DNA of 64,000 nt from Synechococcus sp. AG-670-B23. Lineage in GTDB: Bacteria; Cyanobacteriota; Cyanobacteriia; PCC-6307; Cyanobiaceae. Each line of letters opens with the position of its first letter. The stretch's first letter is position 1. This document shows, in pieces, positions 50,960-60,804 of this stretch. The stretch spans positions 1 through 64,000 of the forward strand of contig QCSL01000004.1 in NCBI GenBank assembly GCA_003209165.1, given 5' to 3'. The translations under genes were made by a program, and so were the position numbers. Below the pieces are notes generated by a model. The model was not told the origin of the DNA, ran no database searches, and saw nothing but the letters and a program-made list of their open reading frames with translations.

Positions 50960-52804
50960 TCAGGTAAGGAACCAGCTCACCGCGGTGAGGAAAAGAACGA
51001 TGGCCAGAAGCACCGTGAGCACATAGGACTGGCTCTGACCGCTGACACTGAGCTTGAGGCTGTCGGCACTGGCCAGGGAGAAGCGAGCCACCCCATTGAG
51101 GAGACCATCCACCACATTTCGGTCGAACCAGGAGGCCAGGCGGGAGAAGCCAGCCACCACATTGACGATGGTGAGGCGATAGAAGCGCTCGGTATAGAAG
51201 TCGTAGGCCAGCAGGTCCTGCCACCAGCGCAGAACGGGATTCAGCGAGCGGGACCAGGCCTTGCTCAAGGGGAGCACGGCCCCGGCCAGGAGCCCCAGCA
51301 GGCCACTTCCCACCACCAGAGCTGCCGCCCAGAGCGGGAATGCCAGCAAACCATCGAGCGACTCAAGCCGCACAAGGAGCAGCGGCGTGATCAGCACAAT
51401 CACGGTGAGCGCCACCATCGGGAACGCCATCTGCCAGTTCACCTCCGCCGCACGGCGGGACTTGATCAGTGAGCCCCCCATGAACACATGTCGGAAAACC
51501 CGCACAAGACCCATGGCGGTGAGGGCATTGGTCAGCAAGAACACAGCCATGAAAGGCACGGAGCGCACGCTCAGCAGCTCAATCGACTGAGCCAACGCCA
51601 GGAAGCCACCCAGTGGAAGGAAGCCCACCAACCCGGCACCACCCACAAGGAATGCCGTGGTGGTGGCAGGCATTCGGCTGCCCAATCCACCTAGCTCCGT
51701 GATGTCCTGGCAGTTAGTGGAAGCGATCACACCGCCAATGCTCATCGAAAGCAGCGCCTTGGACACGGCATGGGTGAAAAGGAGCAACAAGGCCAGCACT
51801 GGGATCTGCAGCGCTATCGCGATGAAGACCAGCCCCATGTGGGCCGTCGTGGAATACGAAAGCGTGCGTTTGATGTCCACCTGAGCCAGAGCCACCAGGG
51901 AGCCACCGATCGCACTGATGCTTCCGATCACTAGCATTACAACGATGGCGATGGGCGAAAGCTGAAGGATGGGCATCACCTTCAGCAGAACAATCGCTCC
52001 GCAGGTCACCACCACCGAGTTCCGCAGGATCGAGGCGGGATTCGGGCCCTCCATGGCTTCATCAAGCCAGAGATGCATAGGGAACTGAGCGCATTTGCCC
52101 GTTGGGCCGGCTACCAGCCCAAGGCCCAATAACGTCGCTGCCAGCGGGGAAAGGTTGTCCTGCGCCGCCCAAGCGTAGAGATCGTTGAACCCCATTACGC
52201 CGGAGTAGCTGCAGAGTGCCACAACACCCATCAGCAGAAGCACATCACCAACGCGCTTGGTCAGGAAGGCATCCCGAGCTGCGGTCACCACCAGGGGTTG
52301 GGCATACCAGAAGCCCACCAACAGATAGGTGGAGAGCGTCAGCATCTCCAGCAGGAAATAGCTCTGGAACAGGGAGTCGCTGAGCACAACGCCACTCATT
52401 GCCCCCTCGAAGAATCCGAGCAGCGCAAAGAAGCGGGCCAACGCCCATTCCTTATCCATATATCCCAGGGAGTACACCTGGGACAGCAAGCTGAGGCCGG
52501 TGATCAGTTCCAGGGCAACCAGATTGGTGAGCGACAGGCTGAAGCTGATGTCCAGCTCCAGATCAGCAACGGTGAGCCAGGGGAAGGCCAGATCCACCGG
52601 CCCTGATTGGTAAACCTCCTGCAGGATCAGGCTTCCATGGGCGAAGGCCAGCAGGGTCAAAAGAATGTTGAGGTACGCCGCCGGTCGGTGGGCGTCTCGG
52701 CGGAACCAGCCACAGGCCCAGGGCAGAGAAACCAGCATCCCGATTAACCCATAGAGCGGGATCAACCAGGCGGTCTGGATAGGAAGCGAAAGCTCCGGTG
52801 TCAA
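50960..52804 (-). CDS. ndhF4: NAD(P)H-quinone oxidoreductase subunit NdhF (CO2-uptake type)
   Basis: PTGKCAQFPMHLWLDEAMEGPNPASILRNSVVVTCG... Confidence 0.93.
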   Translation of the reverse strand: MTPELSLPIQTAWLIPLYGLIGMLVSLPWACGWFRRDAHRPAAYLNILLTLLAFAHGSLILQEVYQSGPVDLAFPWLTVADLELDISFSLSLTNLVALELITGLSLLSQVYSLGYMDKEWALARFFALLGFFEGAMSGVVLSDSLFQSYFLLEMLTLSTYLLVGFWYAQPLVVTAARDAFLTKRVGDVLLLMGVVALCSYSGVMGFNDLYAWAAQDNLSPLAATLLGLGLVAGPTGKCAQFPMHLWLDEAMEGPNPASILRNSVVVTCGAIVLLKVMPILQLSPIAIVVMLVIGSISAIGGSLVALAQVDIKRTLSYSTTAHMGLVFIAIALQIPVLALLLLFTHAVSKALLSMSIGGVIASTNCQDITELGGLGSRMPATTTAFLVGGAGLVGFLPLGGFLALAQSIELLSVRSVPFMAVFLLTNALTAMGLVRVFRHVFMGGSLIKSRRAAEVNWQMAFPMVALTVIVLITPLLLVRLESLDGLLAFPLWAAALVVGSGLLGLLAGAVLPLSKAWSRSLNPVLRWWQDLLAYDFYTERFYRLTIVNVVAGFSRLASWFDRNVVDGLLNGVARFSLASADSLKLSVSGQSQSYVLTVLLAIVLFLTAVSWFLT

Positions 52805-52915
52805 AACGGCGAGCGGGATGAAGATCGAGCTAGTCGCTGGATGGCCGGCGAATCTAGGAGCCGGTCACAAGCAAAAGGGCTCTTTGTGAACGGCTATGAG
52901 GTGGCTTTTGTGGTT

Positions 52916-53452
52916 TCAACTGCGGCGGGCTGCACCACTGCCGGCCAACACCGGCTCCACCTCTATGTGAGGACGGGCAATGATGTGGGCTGCAACTAGG
53001 CCGTCACCCACACGCTCGCAGGCATCGGCACCAGCACGAATAGCGGCATTCACCGCACCGGTTTCACCACGCACCATCACCGTGACGTAGCCACCACCGA
53101 CGTACTCACGGCAGATCAGGCTCACTTCAGCAGCCTTGGTCATTGCATCGGCTGCCTCAATTGCAGGAACCATGCCGCGAGTTTCGATCATGCCCAGAGC
53201 CACGCCGAGCACTATGGGGGAAGGCGTGGCAGCTGGTTGGGCCACGGCTGATCCACCACCGGAACCTGTGCTGGAGGCGCCGCTGCGACGCGTTGTGGTG
53301 GACGCACGACGGGTTGTTGCTGCAGGAGCCGCCTTGGCGGGGGTGGATGCCGACGACGGGGTGCTGGCCACAGGCTTCACATCCACAGTCTTGTTCGCCG
53401 CAGCGGTACTGCGGGTGGTGCGACGACGGGGGGTGGGGGAAGGAGTGGCCAT
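52916..53452 (-). CDS. csoS1E: Carboxysome BMC-H shell protein with basic N-terminal extension (CsoS1E-like)
   Basis: ~80-aa R/S/T/A-rich extension followed by LGMIETRGMVPAIEAADAMTKAAEVSLICREYVGGGYVTVMVRG. Confidence 0.85.
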   Translation of the reverse strand: MATPSPTPRRRTTRSTAAANKTVDVKPVASTPSSASTPAKAAPAATTRRASTTTRRSGASSTGSGGGSAVAQPAATPSPIVLGVALGMIETRGMVPAIEAADAMTKAAEVSLICREYVGGGYVTVMVRGETGAVNAAIRAGADACERVGDGLVAAHIIARPHIEVEPVLAGSGAARRS

Positions 53453-53505
53453 GGATTGGAAGGTGTGGAAACGGAACGGAAACGGCGGAGGGAAATGGGG
53501 GTTCC

Positions 53506-53757
53506 CTATCCGTCCGGATTCCAGAAATCGATGATTCCACCAATAGTCAGATCGGTGAGAACGGTGTTGTCGGGGCAGGCATGCCGTGCCGCCGAACCAC
53601 TGGCGGTGAAAACCCAGTTGCCCTCGCGGGCACCCACCGGGTCAACGGCCACCAGCTTTTTGCCTTTGTTGTTGCGCAGGATGCGCAGATGCATGTGATC
53701 CAGTCCGGCAACCCTGTAGGTACAGATCAACGTGCCCATCACCTGCATAATCTCCAT
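53506..53757 (-). CDS. csoS4B: Carboxysome vertex protein CsoS4B
   Basis: MQVMGTLICTYRVAGLDHMHLRILRNNKGKKLVAVDPVGAREGNWVFTASGSAARHA. Confidence 0.93.
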   Translation of the reverse strand: MEIMQVMGTLICTYRVAGLDHMHLRILRNNKGKKLVAVDPVGAREGNWVFTASGSAARHACPDNTVLTDLTIGGIIDFWNPDG

Positions 53758-54068
53758 CAGCTGGCGTTGCCTCCCGCAGGAGTGCTGGGACTGGGGGATG
53801 GAGAGGGAGCTGAGGTCTTTGGAGGGTCGGGTTCCCAGTGGTCAATGATCCCCACAATCGTGAGGTCACTGGGGTACGACTTGCTGCCGGCGGCTTCACG
53901 GGCGGCCGAGCTGCTGACGCAGATCACCCAGTCACCAGGTTTCGCACCGACCGCATCGACAGCCACCTTCTTGGTGCTTCCATCGAGCACCACCTGCAGA
54001 TGCTTGTGCTCGAAATCGGGGATCCGGTTGGTGGAAACGAGCGGCTTGACGACCTTGACGATGAGCAT
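53757..54068 (-). CDS. csoS4A: Carboxysome vertex protein CsoS4A
   Basis: MLIVKVVKPLVSTNRIPDFEHKHLQVVLDG...VDAVGAKPGDWVICVSSSAAREAAG; start at internal Met. Confidence 0.93.
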   Translation of the reverse strand: MLIVKVVKPLVSTNRIPDFEHKHLQVVLDGSTKKVAVDAVGAKPGDWVICVSSSAAREAAGSKSYPSDLTIVGIIDHWEPDPPKTSAPSPSPSPSTPAGGNAS

Positions 54069-54070
54069 GA

Positions 54071-55819
54071 TCAGTGAGCCTCCGGAAGCTGCGGGTCGAG
54101 CGAGGAACCGACGACCTCGGCAGGAGCCGTCTGATTGCGGTCGCGAATGGTGAGACAAGTGTGGAGCAGACCCTCGTTAACGAGAGCTGCGTAGCGATCG
54201 GTGATGGCCTGATTCACCCGATGGCAATCGGCGATGGCACGTTCCCGGGCACCTGGCACGCGACCGGAATAGTCGAAACGCACCACGAGCGGGATCGGTA
54301 GATCCCGCGCCACGTTGAGGCCCTTAAAGATCTTGACGCCCACATCAACATCAGGAGCGCCCTCCTCGACGGTGTCGAGGTGGGCGAAGTAAGTGAGGTT
54401 CCGCAGATGAACCTCTTTGAAGCCAATGCCCACACCGATGAATCGCTCCGCGTGCCCGGCATCCGGGTAAGTCCCCCCATGCAGGTCTTGCACGTAGTCA
54501 ATCTGGGAGAAGTTATTGGCGAGCAACCGCGTCAAGAAATACACCATCCCGGCATCCATGGGGGCGGGTGCAGAGCTCTCAACGGATTCAGCAATCTGCG
54601 CCATCGCCTGATCGGCACTCATGGATGCCGTGGCGGCATGCAATTCCCTGGCGCAAATCCAACGGTCAAGAACCATCTCGCTATCGCGGCTCGGGGGATG
54701 CACCCGGATCGCATCAGTGTCGGTGTCGAGGCCGATCAGCAAAAGATCAACGGAGGCACCGCAGCAGAAGCTGTTTTCCACCGCCTCACGGAAGTCCAGC
54801 AGGCGCTGATGACCAGCCGCTGCCGCTAGTTCGTCGTTGCTGCCGTGGGCAGCGCAGCCCTGGTGGGAGGGATCGAGGGAACTGAAGTGGTACGTCACCA
54901 CCTTCAGATAGCGGGTTGGTTCGGTGGAGGGATTCGGTGAACCTTCTCGGTAGCGACGATGCTCGGTTTTGACCCAGCGGTTCACCGTGTTCTCCACATC
55001 GAACATGGCGCCAGCATGGGAACGGCGACGCACGGCGCTGAAAGGAATGCGCAGGGCATAGGCCACCGTGTGAGCCAGCCGACCATCAGCACATGGCGTT
55101 AGATCGAGAAGATGGATGCCGCAGTCGAGCAGAAACTGTTCGAACTCCCTGGAGGCAGCACTTCCTATGCCGGCATCCAGAGGGTCGTCCTGGAAGAAGC
55201 GATCACTGAACAACCGATGGCTTTCGAATACACACCAGGCGAACAGGGCGCGCATATCGAGGGGACGCACCCAGGCCCGCTGCAGGATGTGATCCGGCAG
55301 ATCAAAGCCGAGTTCGGCCCGACACATTCGCTGGGCCTGGGGGATGAAATCGGTTTCGTGCTGTAGAGCTGAAACCTGCTGGAGCAGAGGAACAATCCGA
55401 TCAAAACGACCCTTGATTTCCTGCTCGTAGGCTTGAAGATGGGCGTTGGCCGCTGCGTTCGTGAGCGGATGACTCCGATGAGTGATCGGCAGTGAACTGC
55501 GGCTCAAATTGAAAGGGACCGCTCGCTTGGCTGATTTCTCACGACGCACCCAACCCGGCTGAGACGGGGCAGGGCGCTGGGCGTCGTTGCTGGAGCGAAT
55601 CCGGCCACCACCCACAGAGCCATGACCCAGTTGAGCGGCCTTGCCCGAAGTAGTGAGGGCACGCCGCCGTTCAAGTGCAGCCTGGCGAGTGGTTGACTCC
55701 GCCTCAGACGTGGTCTGAGCGGAATCAGATGTCGTCAACAGCTGCTGAAGCTGGCGACGGGTGGGAGCTGACGGGGCCTGAGGTCGCCCGCCACGGAGAG
55801 GCTTGGAGCGGACCATCAA
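54071..55819 (-). CDS. csoSCA: Carboxysomal carbonic anhydrase CsoSCA (CsoS3)
   Basis: Position csoS2-csoSCA-csoS4A; domain with CAHGSNDELAAAAG and HLLDLTPCADGRLAHTVAYAL. Confidence 0.95.
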   Translation of the reverse strand: MMVRSKPLRGGRPQAPSAPTRRQLQQLLTTSDSAQTTSEAESTTRQAALERRRALTTSGKAAQLGHGSVGGGRIRSSNDAQRPAPSQPGWVRREKSAKRAVPFNLSRSSLPITHRSHPLTNAAANAHLQAYEQEIKGRFDRIVPLLQQVSALQHETDFIPQAQRMCRAELGFDLPDHILQRAWVRPLDMRALFAWCVFESHRLFSDRFFQDDPLDAGIGSAASREFEQFLLDCGIHLLDLTPCADGRLAHTVAYALRIPFSAVRRRSHAGAMFDVENTVNRWVKTEHRRYREGSPNPSTEPTRYLKVVTYHFSSLDPSHQGCAAHGSNDELAAAAGHQRLLDFREAVENSFCCGASVDLLLIGLDTDTDAIRVHPPSRDSEMVLDRWICARELHAATASMSADQAMAQIAESVESSAPAPMDAGMVYFLTRLLANNFSQIDYVQDLHGGTYPDAGHAERFIGVGIGFKEVHLRNLTYFAHLDTVEEGAPDVDVGVKIFKGLNVARDLPIPLVVRFDYSGRVPGARERAIADCHRVNQAITDRYAALVNEGLLHTCLTIRDRNQTAPAEVVGSSLDPQLPEAH

Positions 55820-55823
55820 TGGA

Positions 55824-58178
55824 TCAGCCCCGTGCGCCGCCGGAGACGGTGATCAGGGAACCTTTCTCGGTGTTTCCGCTGGAACCGGTCACGCGGCTCA
55901 AAGGCCATTCGGTCTCCTCGTTGCGCTTGCGCTCAAAGGGAGACATGGCACTCATCGGGCCGGGACGGGTGGGGTTGCGACGGCGGGCCGAAGCACCCTC
56001 AGTACCGGTGACGTGCTCACCACGGTCCCAATCGTCACCGGTGATCTTGGTGGACGAACCCTCGCCGGTGACCCGAGAGGCTGGCTTCTCGGAAGGCTCA
56101 CTGACCACAGCCACTGTGGGCTGGAACTGACGCTGCTGACGGTTTTGGAACTCGCGGTTGTCGAAGCGGAACTGCTCAGTACCGGTCACCTTGCCGCCAG
56201 CCATGTCAAAAGGGCCAGTGATGCGATTCCCCTGCTCATAAGAGGTACCGGTCACACCGGAATTGGCCTCGCGTTGTTGCTGGGCAGCACGGGCAGGAGA
56301 CACCACGCTGAAGCGGGTCCAGGCAGCACCCTCAGGGGATTGACCGTGGGTATCGGTGCCGGCAGGGGCATCAGCGCCACAGGCTGCGGCCAACTGATCA
56401 GCACCCACATAAGGAGTGCCGGTTACCGCTTCGCAAGCACCACGCTTGTCGCCAGTCATCACACCACCCACACCGGGTTGGATGCCGGTCATGGCGGCAG
56501 AAGGGGTGCCGACACGCACGGGGGTGCGCTCACGGATGGCCTGCACGGCGGGTGTGCCGCAATGTTGGCCGGCCTGCTCAAGGCCTGCATAGGGGGTACC
56601 AGTAACGGCCTGGCAGCTGCCGGGCTCGTCGCCAGTCACATGTTCAGAACGGCCGGTGCGAGTTCCGCTCACCACCTGGTTACGGTTGGTGACGCTGAAG
56701 CCGACCTTGGCAGCTTCAGGCTCGGGCTTGCCACCACAGAAGGCATTCACCTGCTCGGCACTGATGTATTGATCGCCTGTCACGCGATGGCAGGAGCCAA
56801 ATTCATCACCGGTGACCTGAGCCGATCGGCCCACCATCGTGCCGGTCACGCCAGTGCCGGACAGGGTGCCGGAGAGACCAACTTTGGCGGCAGGACGACC
56901 TTCGGGCAGGGGATCGGAACCGAGGTACTGATCGCCAGTGAGGCTGCGATTGGCGCCGGCTTCATCGCCTGTGACGCTGGCGGAGCGACCAACCATCACA
57001 CCGCTCACAGGACGACCCTGTTCGGTGAGGCTTTGGCCCACCTTGCGCGGGGAGGTCACGCCACCACCGCAGAAGGCAGCGGATTGATTGGAGGAGATGT
57101 ACTCGGTGCCGGTCACGCTTTTACAGGTGCCGGGCTCATCGCCGGTGACCTTTTCGGAACGGCCGACTTCATTTCCTGTGACGCGGTTGCCATGGCTCGT
57201 GGCCGTGACACGCACCTTGGCAGGCGTGGTGGGAGCGGGAGCGGTCTGACAGAAGGTCTGGAAGACTTCGGCACCGAGGTACTCCGTACCGGTGATGGAA
57301 CGGCAGGTGCTGGCTTCGTTGCCGGTGGTTTTTACCGAGCGGTTTGCCTGGGTTCCGGTCACCGTTTGCCCAGCCGTGGTGGTGCTTTCACCCACTTTCC
57401 AGTGGGCATCAGCAGCAGCGGCTTGCTTGGCACCGTGACGGTTGGGACCGGTGGGGCGAGTCGCACCAGCGCTTTGCTTGTTACGGGCGCCGGCCTTGGT
57501 GCGCAGCTCACGAACTTGCTTGGCCAGCTCGCGGCTGGTGAGGTCAGGATTGGCCTGACGGGCAACCGCCGCCGCACTGGTGGATTGCTTTCCGGCGGTC
57601 TTACCGTGCTTCGCCATGGCCTCACGACGGGCCAGCACCAGCGCACGGCTGGGATTATCGATGGCACGGCGCTTGGGGGTGGCCGAGCGGCGCTCCGAAC
57701 GGGCAGAAAACTTGGGAGCTGGCGCAGTCACGGCAGCCTTTTCTGCAGCACGCTTGCCACCACAACCACAGCTCTTAGTGGTTTCAGCCGGTGCAGCGGC
57801 ATTGGTTTTGGTATGGCGGGCGACATCAGCGCGGTTGCGATCGCGACTGGTGTCGGCTGTCTTGCCGCGGCGTGACAAGGCATCACGACGGGCTAGCACC
57901 AATTCGCGGCTGGGATCGCGATGCGGCTTGACCTGGGAGCTGCGGCTTGCAGGAGCAGCCGTAAAGGTCGTGGTCAGCTGCGGAGCTACAGCAACGGAGG
58001 TGGCAGTTGCAGAAACAGGCTCAGCAGCTGGAGCCGCATTGGTGCGGGTGGGACGGGCATCAGCAACGGTGCGAACACGGTTGGCGCCATCACCAGCCGC
58101 TACCGAGGACTTCTTACCGGAAGTGGTCAGCGCCTTGCGGCGTTCAAGTGCGAGTTCGCGACTGGAGAGTCTTGCCAT
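55824..58178 (-). CDS. csoS2: Carboxysome assembly protein CsoS2
   Basis: N-terminal SRELALERRKALTTSGK repeats; many VTGDE/VTGTxY repeats; conserved C-terminal region. Confidence 0.97.
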   Translation of the reverse strand: MARLSSRELALERRKALTTSGKKSSVAAGDGANRVRTVADARPTRTNAAPAAEPVSATATSVAVAPQLTTTFTAAPASRSSQVKPHRDPSRELVLARRDALSRRGKTADTSRDRNRADVARHTKTNAAAPAETTKSCGCGGKRAAEKAAVTAPAPKFSARSERRSATPKRRAIDNPSRALVLARREAMAKHGKTAGKQSTSAAAVARQANPDLTSRELAKQVRELRTKAGARNKQSAGATRPTGPNRHGAKQAAAADAHWKVGESTTTAGQTVTGTQANRSVKTTGNEASTCRSITGTEYLGAEVFQTFCQTAPAPTTPAKVRVTATSHGNRVTGNEVGRSEKVTGDEPGTCKSVTGTEYISSNQSAAFCGGGVTSPRKVGQSLTEQGRPVSGVMVGRSASVTGDEAGANRSLTGDQYLGSDPLPEGRPAAKVGLSGTLSGTGVTGTMVGRSAQVTGDEFGSCHRVTGDQYISAEQVNAFCGGKPEPEAAKVGFSVTNRNQVVSGTRTGRSEHVTGDEPGSCQAVTGTPYAGLEQAGQHCGTPAVQAIRERTPVRVGTPSAAMTGIQPGVGGVMTGDKRGACEAVTGTPYVGADQLAAACGADAPAGTDTHGQSPEGAAWTRFSVVSPARAAQQQREANSGVTGTSYEQGNRITGPFDMAGGKVTGTEQFRFDNREFQNRQQRQFQPTVAVVSEPSEKPASRVTGEGSSTKITGDDWDRGEHVTGTEGASARRRNPTRPGPMSAMSPFERKRNEETEWPLSRVTGSSGNTEKGSLITVSGGARG

Positions 58179-58278
58179 GTCCGCCCAAAGATGTCGTCGT
58201 GAGGTGGAAGGGCACCTGCCCCTCCGAAAAAGCTGGAGCCCTGATCAGGTCAGGGCTCGAAACCATGGGTTCGAAGGA

Positions 58279-58620
58279 TCAGCGTCCTTCGAAGACCACG
58301 AAGCATGAACCCTGGCTTTGGGTGTAGGCGTCGTAACCGACGATGCGCACGTGGTGGTCGGGGTATGCGCGATGGCAAGCCTCGAGCTCACTGACAACGA
58401 CGTTCAGATCCTTCTCACCGAAGAAGGGAAGCTTCCAATACGACCAGTAGGTGGCCATGGAGTTGCTGGGGTGGACGTGCTCGACGAGCGGGCTCCAACC
58501 CTGGGCAATGATGTACGCGATCTGGTCGTAGATCTCGTCCTGGGTCATCGGCGGAAGAAAGCCGAAGGTCTCCAGGGTGGCGACTGTTTGGTAGTCACCC
58601 ACGGTGCTCTGGAAAGGCAT
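58279..58620 (-). CDS. cbbS: RuBisCO small subunit (form IA)
   Basis: VATLETFGFLPPMTQDEIYDQIAYIIAQGWSPLVEHVHPSNSMATYWSYWKLPFFGEKD. Confidence 0.97.
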   Translation of the reverse strand: MPFQSTVGDYQTVATLETFGFLPPMTQDEIYDQIAYIIAQGWSPLVEHVHPSNSMATYWSYWKLPFFGEKDLNVVVSELEACHRAYPDHHVRIVGYDAYTQSQGSCFVVFEGR

Positions 58621-58678
58621 GGGGATCCTGGGTTAAGAAAAAGGGGTGGCCGGTTGCAATAACCGGCCGAAGAAACAA

Positions 58679-60094
58679 TCAGTTCTGAACGTCGAGCTTG
58701 TCGACGGTGTCGAACTCGAACTTGATCTCCTTCCAGGTCTCGAGAGCGATGGCCAGCTCAGGGCTGTGCTTACCGGCTTCCATGAGGATGTCCCGGCTTT
58801 CTTTCTCAATCTCGCGACCGGCATTGCGTGCCTTGACGCAGGCCTCAAGGGCCACACGGTTAGCAGCAGCACCTGCAGCGGAGCCCCAGGGGTGACCATG
58901 GGTACCACCACCAAACTGCAGCACGGAGTCGTCACCGAAGATGGCGACCAGTGCAGGCATGTGCCACACATGAATACCGCCTGAAGCAACGGCAAACACG
59001 CCTGGCATGGAACCCCAGTCCTGATCGAAGAAGTTGCCGCGGCTGCGGTCTTCGGGCACGAAGGATTCGCGCAGCTGGTCGATGTAGCCGAGGGTGGTCT
59101 GACGATCACCTTCCAGCTTTCCGACCACGGTGCCGGTGTGGAGCTGGTCACCACCGGAGAGACGCAGACACTTGGCAAGAACGCGGAAGTGGATGCCGTG
59201 CTTGGGGTGACGGTCGATCACCGCGTGCATGGCGCGGTGGATGTGCAGCAACATTCCGTTCTTGCGGCACCACTTCGACAGACCGGTATTTGCCGTGAAA
59301 CCACCGGTGATGAAGTCGTGCATGATGATTGGCATGCCAAGTTCCTTAGCGAACTCAGCGCGCTCATACATCTCTTCGGGAGTGTTGGCGGTCACATTGA
59401 GGTAGTGACCCTTGCGCTCGCCGGTCTCCTGCTCGGACAGCTTGATGGCTTCAGCAACGAATTCGAAGCGGTTCTGCCAGCGCTGAAAGGGCTGGGAGTT
59501 GATGTTCTCGTCGTCCTTGGTGAAGTCCAGACCGCCGCGCAGACACTCATAGACAACACGGCCATAGTTTTTACCGCTCAGGCCGAGCTTCGGCTTGATG
59601 GTGCAACCCAGCAGAGGACGGCCGTACTTATTCATCCGGTCGCGCTCGACCTGGATGCCGTTCGGCGGGCCGTAGCAGCTCTTGATGAAGGCCATCGGGA
59701 AGCGAATGTCTTCCAGACGGAGGTGGCGAAGAGCCTTGAAACCGAAAACGTTGCCGACCAGGGAGGTCAGAACGTTGGTAATAGAACCCTCTTCAAAAAG
59801 GTCGAGGGGGTAGGCAATGAACGCATAGAAAGACTCCTTGTCACCAGGGACGTCTTCGATGCGGTAGCAACGGCCTTTGTAGAAGTCGAGATCGGTGAGG
59901 AGCTCGGACCACACAGTGGACCAGGTGCCGGTGGAGGATTCAGCAGCCACAGCAGCGGCGACTTCTTCCTTGGGCACACCTTCTTGGCCGGTGCACTTGA
60001 AGCAGGCCAGAAGGTCGGTGTCGAGGGGGACGTAATCAGGAGTCCAGTACGTATCCCTGTACTCCTTGACCCCAGCATCGTACTTCTTGCTCAT
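58679..60094 (-). CDS. cbbL: RuBisCO large subunit (form IA)
   Basis: [33 protein letters not shown]...[17 protein letters not shown]. Confidence 0.99.
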   Translation of the reverse strand: MSKKYDAGVKEYRDTYWTPDYVPLDTDLLACFKCTGQEGVPKEEVAAAVAAESSTGTWSTVWSELLTDLDFYKGRCYRIEDVPGDKESFYAFIAYPLDLFEEGSITNVLTSLVGNVFGFKALRHLRLEDIRFPMAFIKSCYGPPNGIQVERDRMNKYGRPLLGCTIKPKLGLSGKNYGRVVYECLRGGLDFTKDDENINSQPFQRWQNRFEFVAEAIKLSEQETGERKGHYLNVTANTPEEMYERAEFAKELGMPIIMHDFITGGFTANTGLSKWCRKNGMLLHIHRAMHAVIDRHPKHGIHFRVLAKCLRLSGGDQLHTGTVVGKLEGDRQTTLGYIDQLRESFVPEDRSRGNFFDQDWGSMPGVFAVASGGIHVWHMPALVAIFGDDSVLQFGGGTHGHPWGSAAGAAANRVALEACVKARNAGREIEKESRDILMEAGKHSPELAIALETWKEIKFEFDTVDKLDVQN

Positions 60095-60165
60095 GGGAAA
60101 ACTCCGTTAGGTCGGTGAAGAGGTTGAGACGTTCGCGTGCCTCGTCAGAGGCTCAGCGGAAGATC

Positions 60166-60477
60166 TCAGTCCTTCTGACCAAGGAAGTTGCCGTTGCCCA
60201 GAGCAGGCTCCACTTCGCGGTGGGGACGGGCAATGATGTGAGCAGCAACCAGGCCGTCACCGACTCGCTCGCAAGCGTCAGCGCCAGCGCGCACAGCAGC
60301 ATTAACAGCGCCAGTTTCGCCGCGAACCAGAACGGTGACGTAACCGCCGCCGACAAACTCACGACCGATCAGGCGCACTTCGGCAGCCTTGGTCATGGCA
60401 TCAGCTGCCTCGATGGCGGGGACCAGACCGCGGGTCTCAATCATGCCGAGGGCGATGCCCATGGTTTCGTTAGCCAT
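60166..60477 (-). CDS. csoS1: Carboxysome shell protein CsoS1 (BMC-H)
   Basis: MANETMGIALGMIETRGLVPAIEAADAMTKAAEVRLIGREFVGGGYVTVLVRGETGAV. Confidence 0.97.
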   Translation of the reverse strand: MANETMGIALGMIETRGLVPAIEAADAMTKAAEVRLIGREFVGGGYVTVLVRGETGAVNAAVRAGADACERVGDGLVAAHIIARPHREVEPALGNGNFLGQKD

Positions 60478-60804
60478 TGCCTACCGGGAGAAGGGGTGGA
60501 ATGTTCGCTCGGGACATTGCTCCGCCACAACCCTTCCCGTCAAGAGATTTGGGCGACTTTCTCTATCACTGTCCATACTGAACCTAATAAGCCTGGCTTA
60601 TGACCCTGTGCCTCACTGTTCCGGTCTGCTGTGGTGGTTCGTGTGATCACATCCCCACAAGTCGTTGTCAGCAGCGGTGAAGCTGCATAGCTTCACAAGA
60701 CGACACTCTCCTAAAGCCTTGCTGCGGGATGGAATGTTCAACCCAAGGGTGTCGCTGGGTCGAATCGAGAAATTTTTAGCTCCTATCCCCAACAAGCCCG
60801 CACA

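Noticed and set aside
53143-54153. 336-aa + strand ORF
   Set aside because: Antisense of csoS1E/csoS4A/csoS4B.
56100-57360. Tandem repeats that might suggest a CRISPR or satellite array
   Set aside because: They are coding repeats (VTGDE/VTGTxY) of the CsoS2 middle region; no uniform repeat-spacer pattern.
55803-57875. 690-aa + strand ORF
   Set aside because: Antisense shadow of the repetitive, GC-rich csoS2; the minus-strand product is clearly CsoS2.
59138-60118. 326-aa + strand ORF
   Set aside because: Antisense of cbbL.
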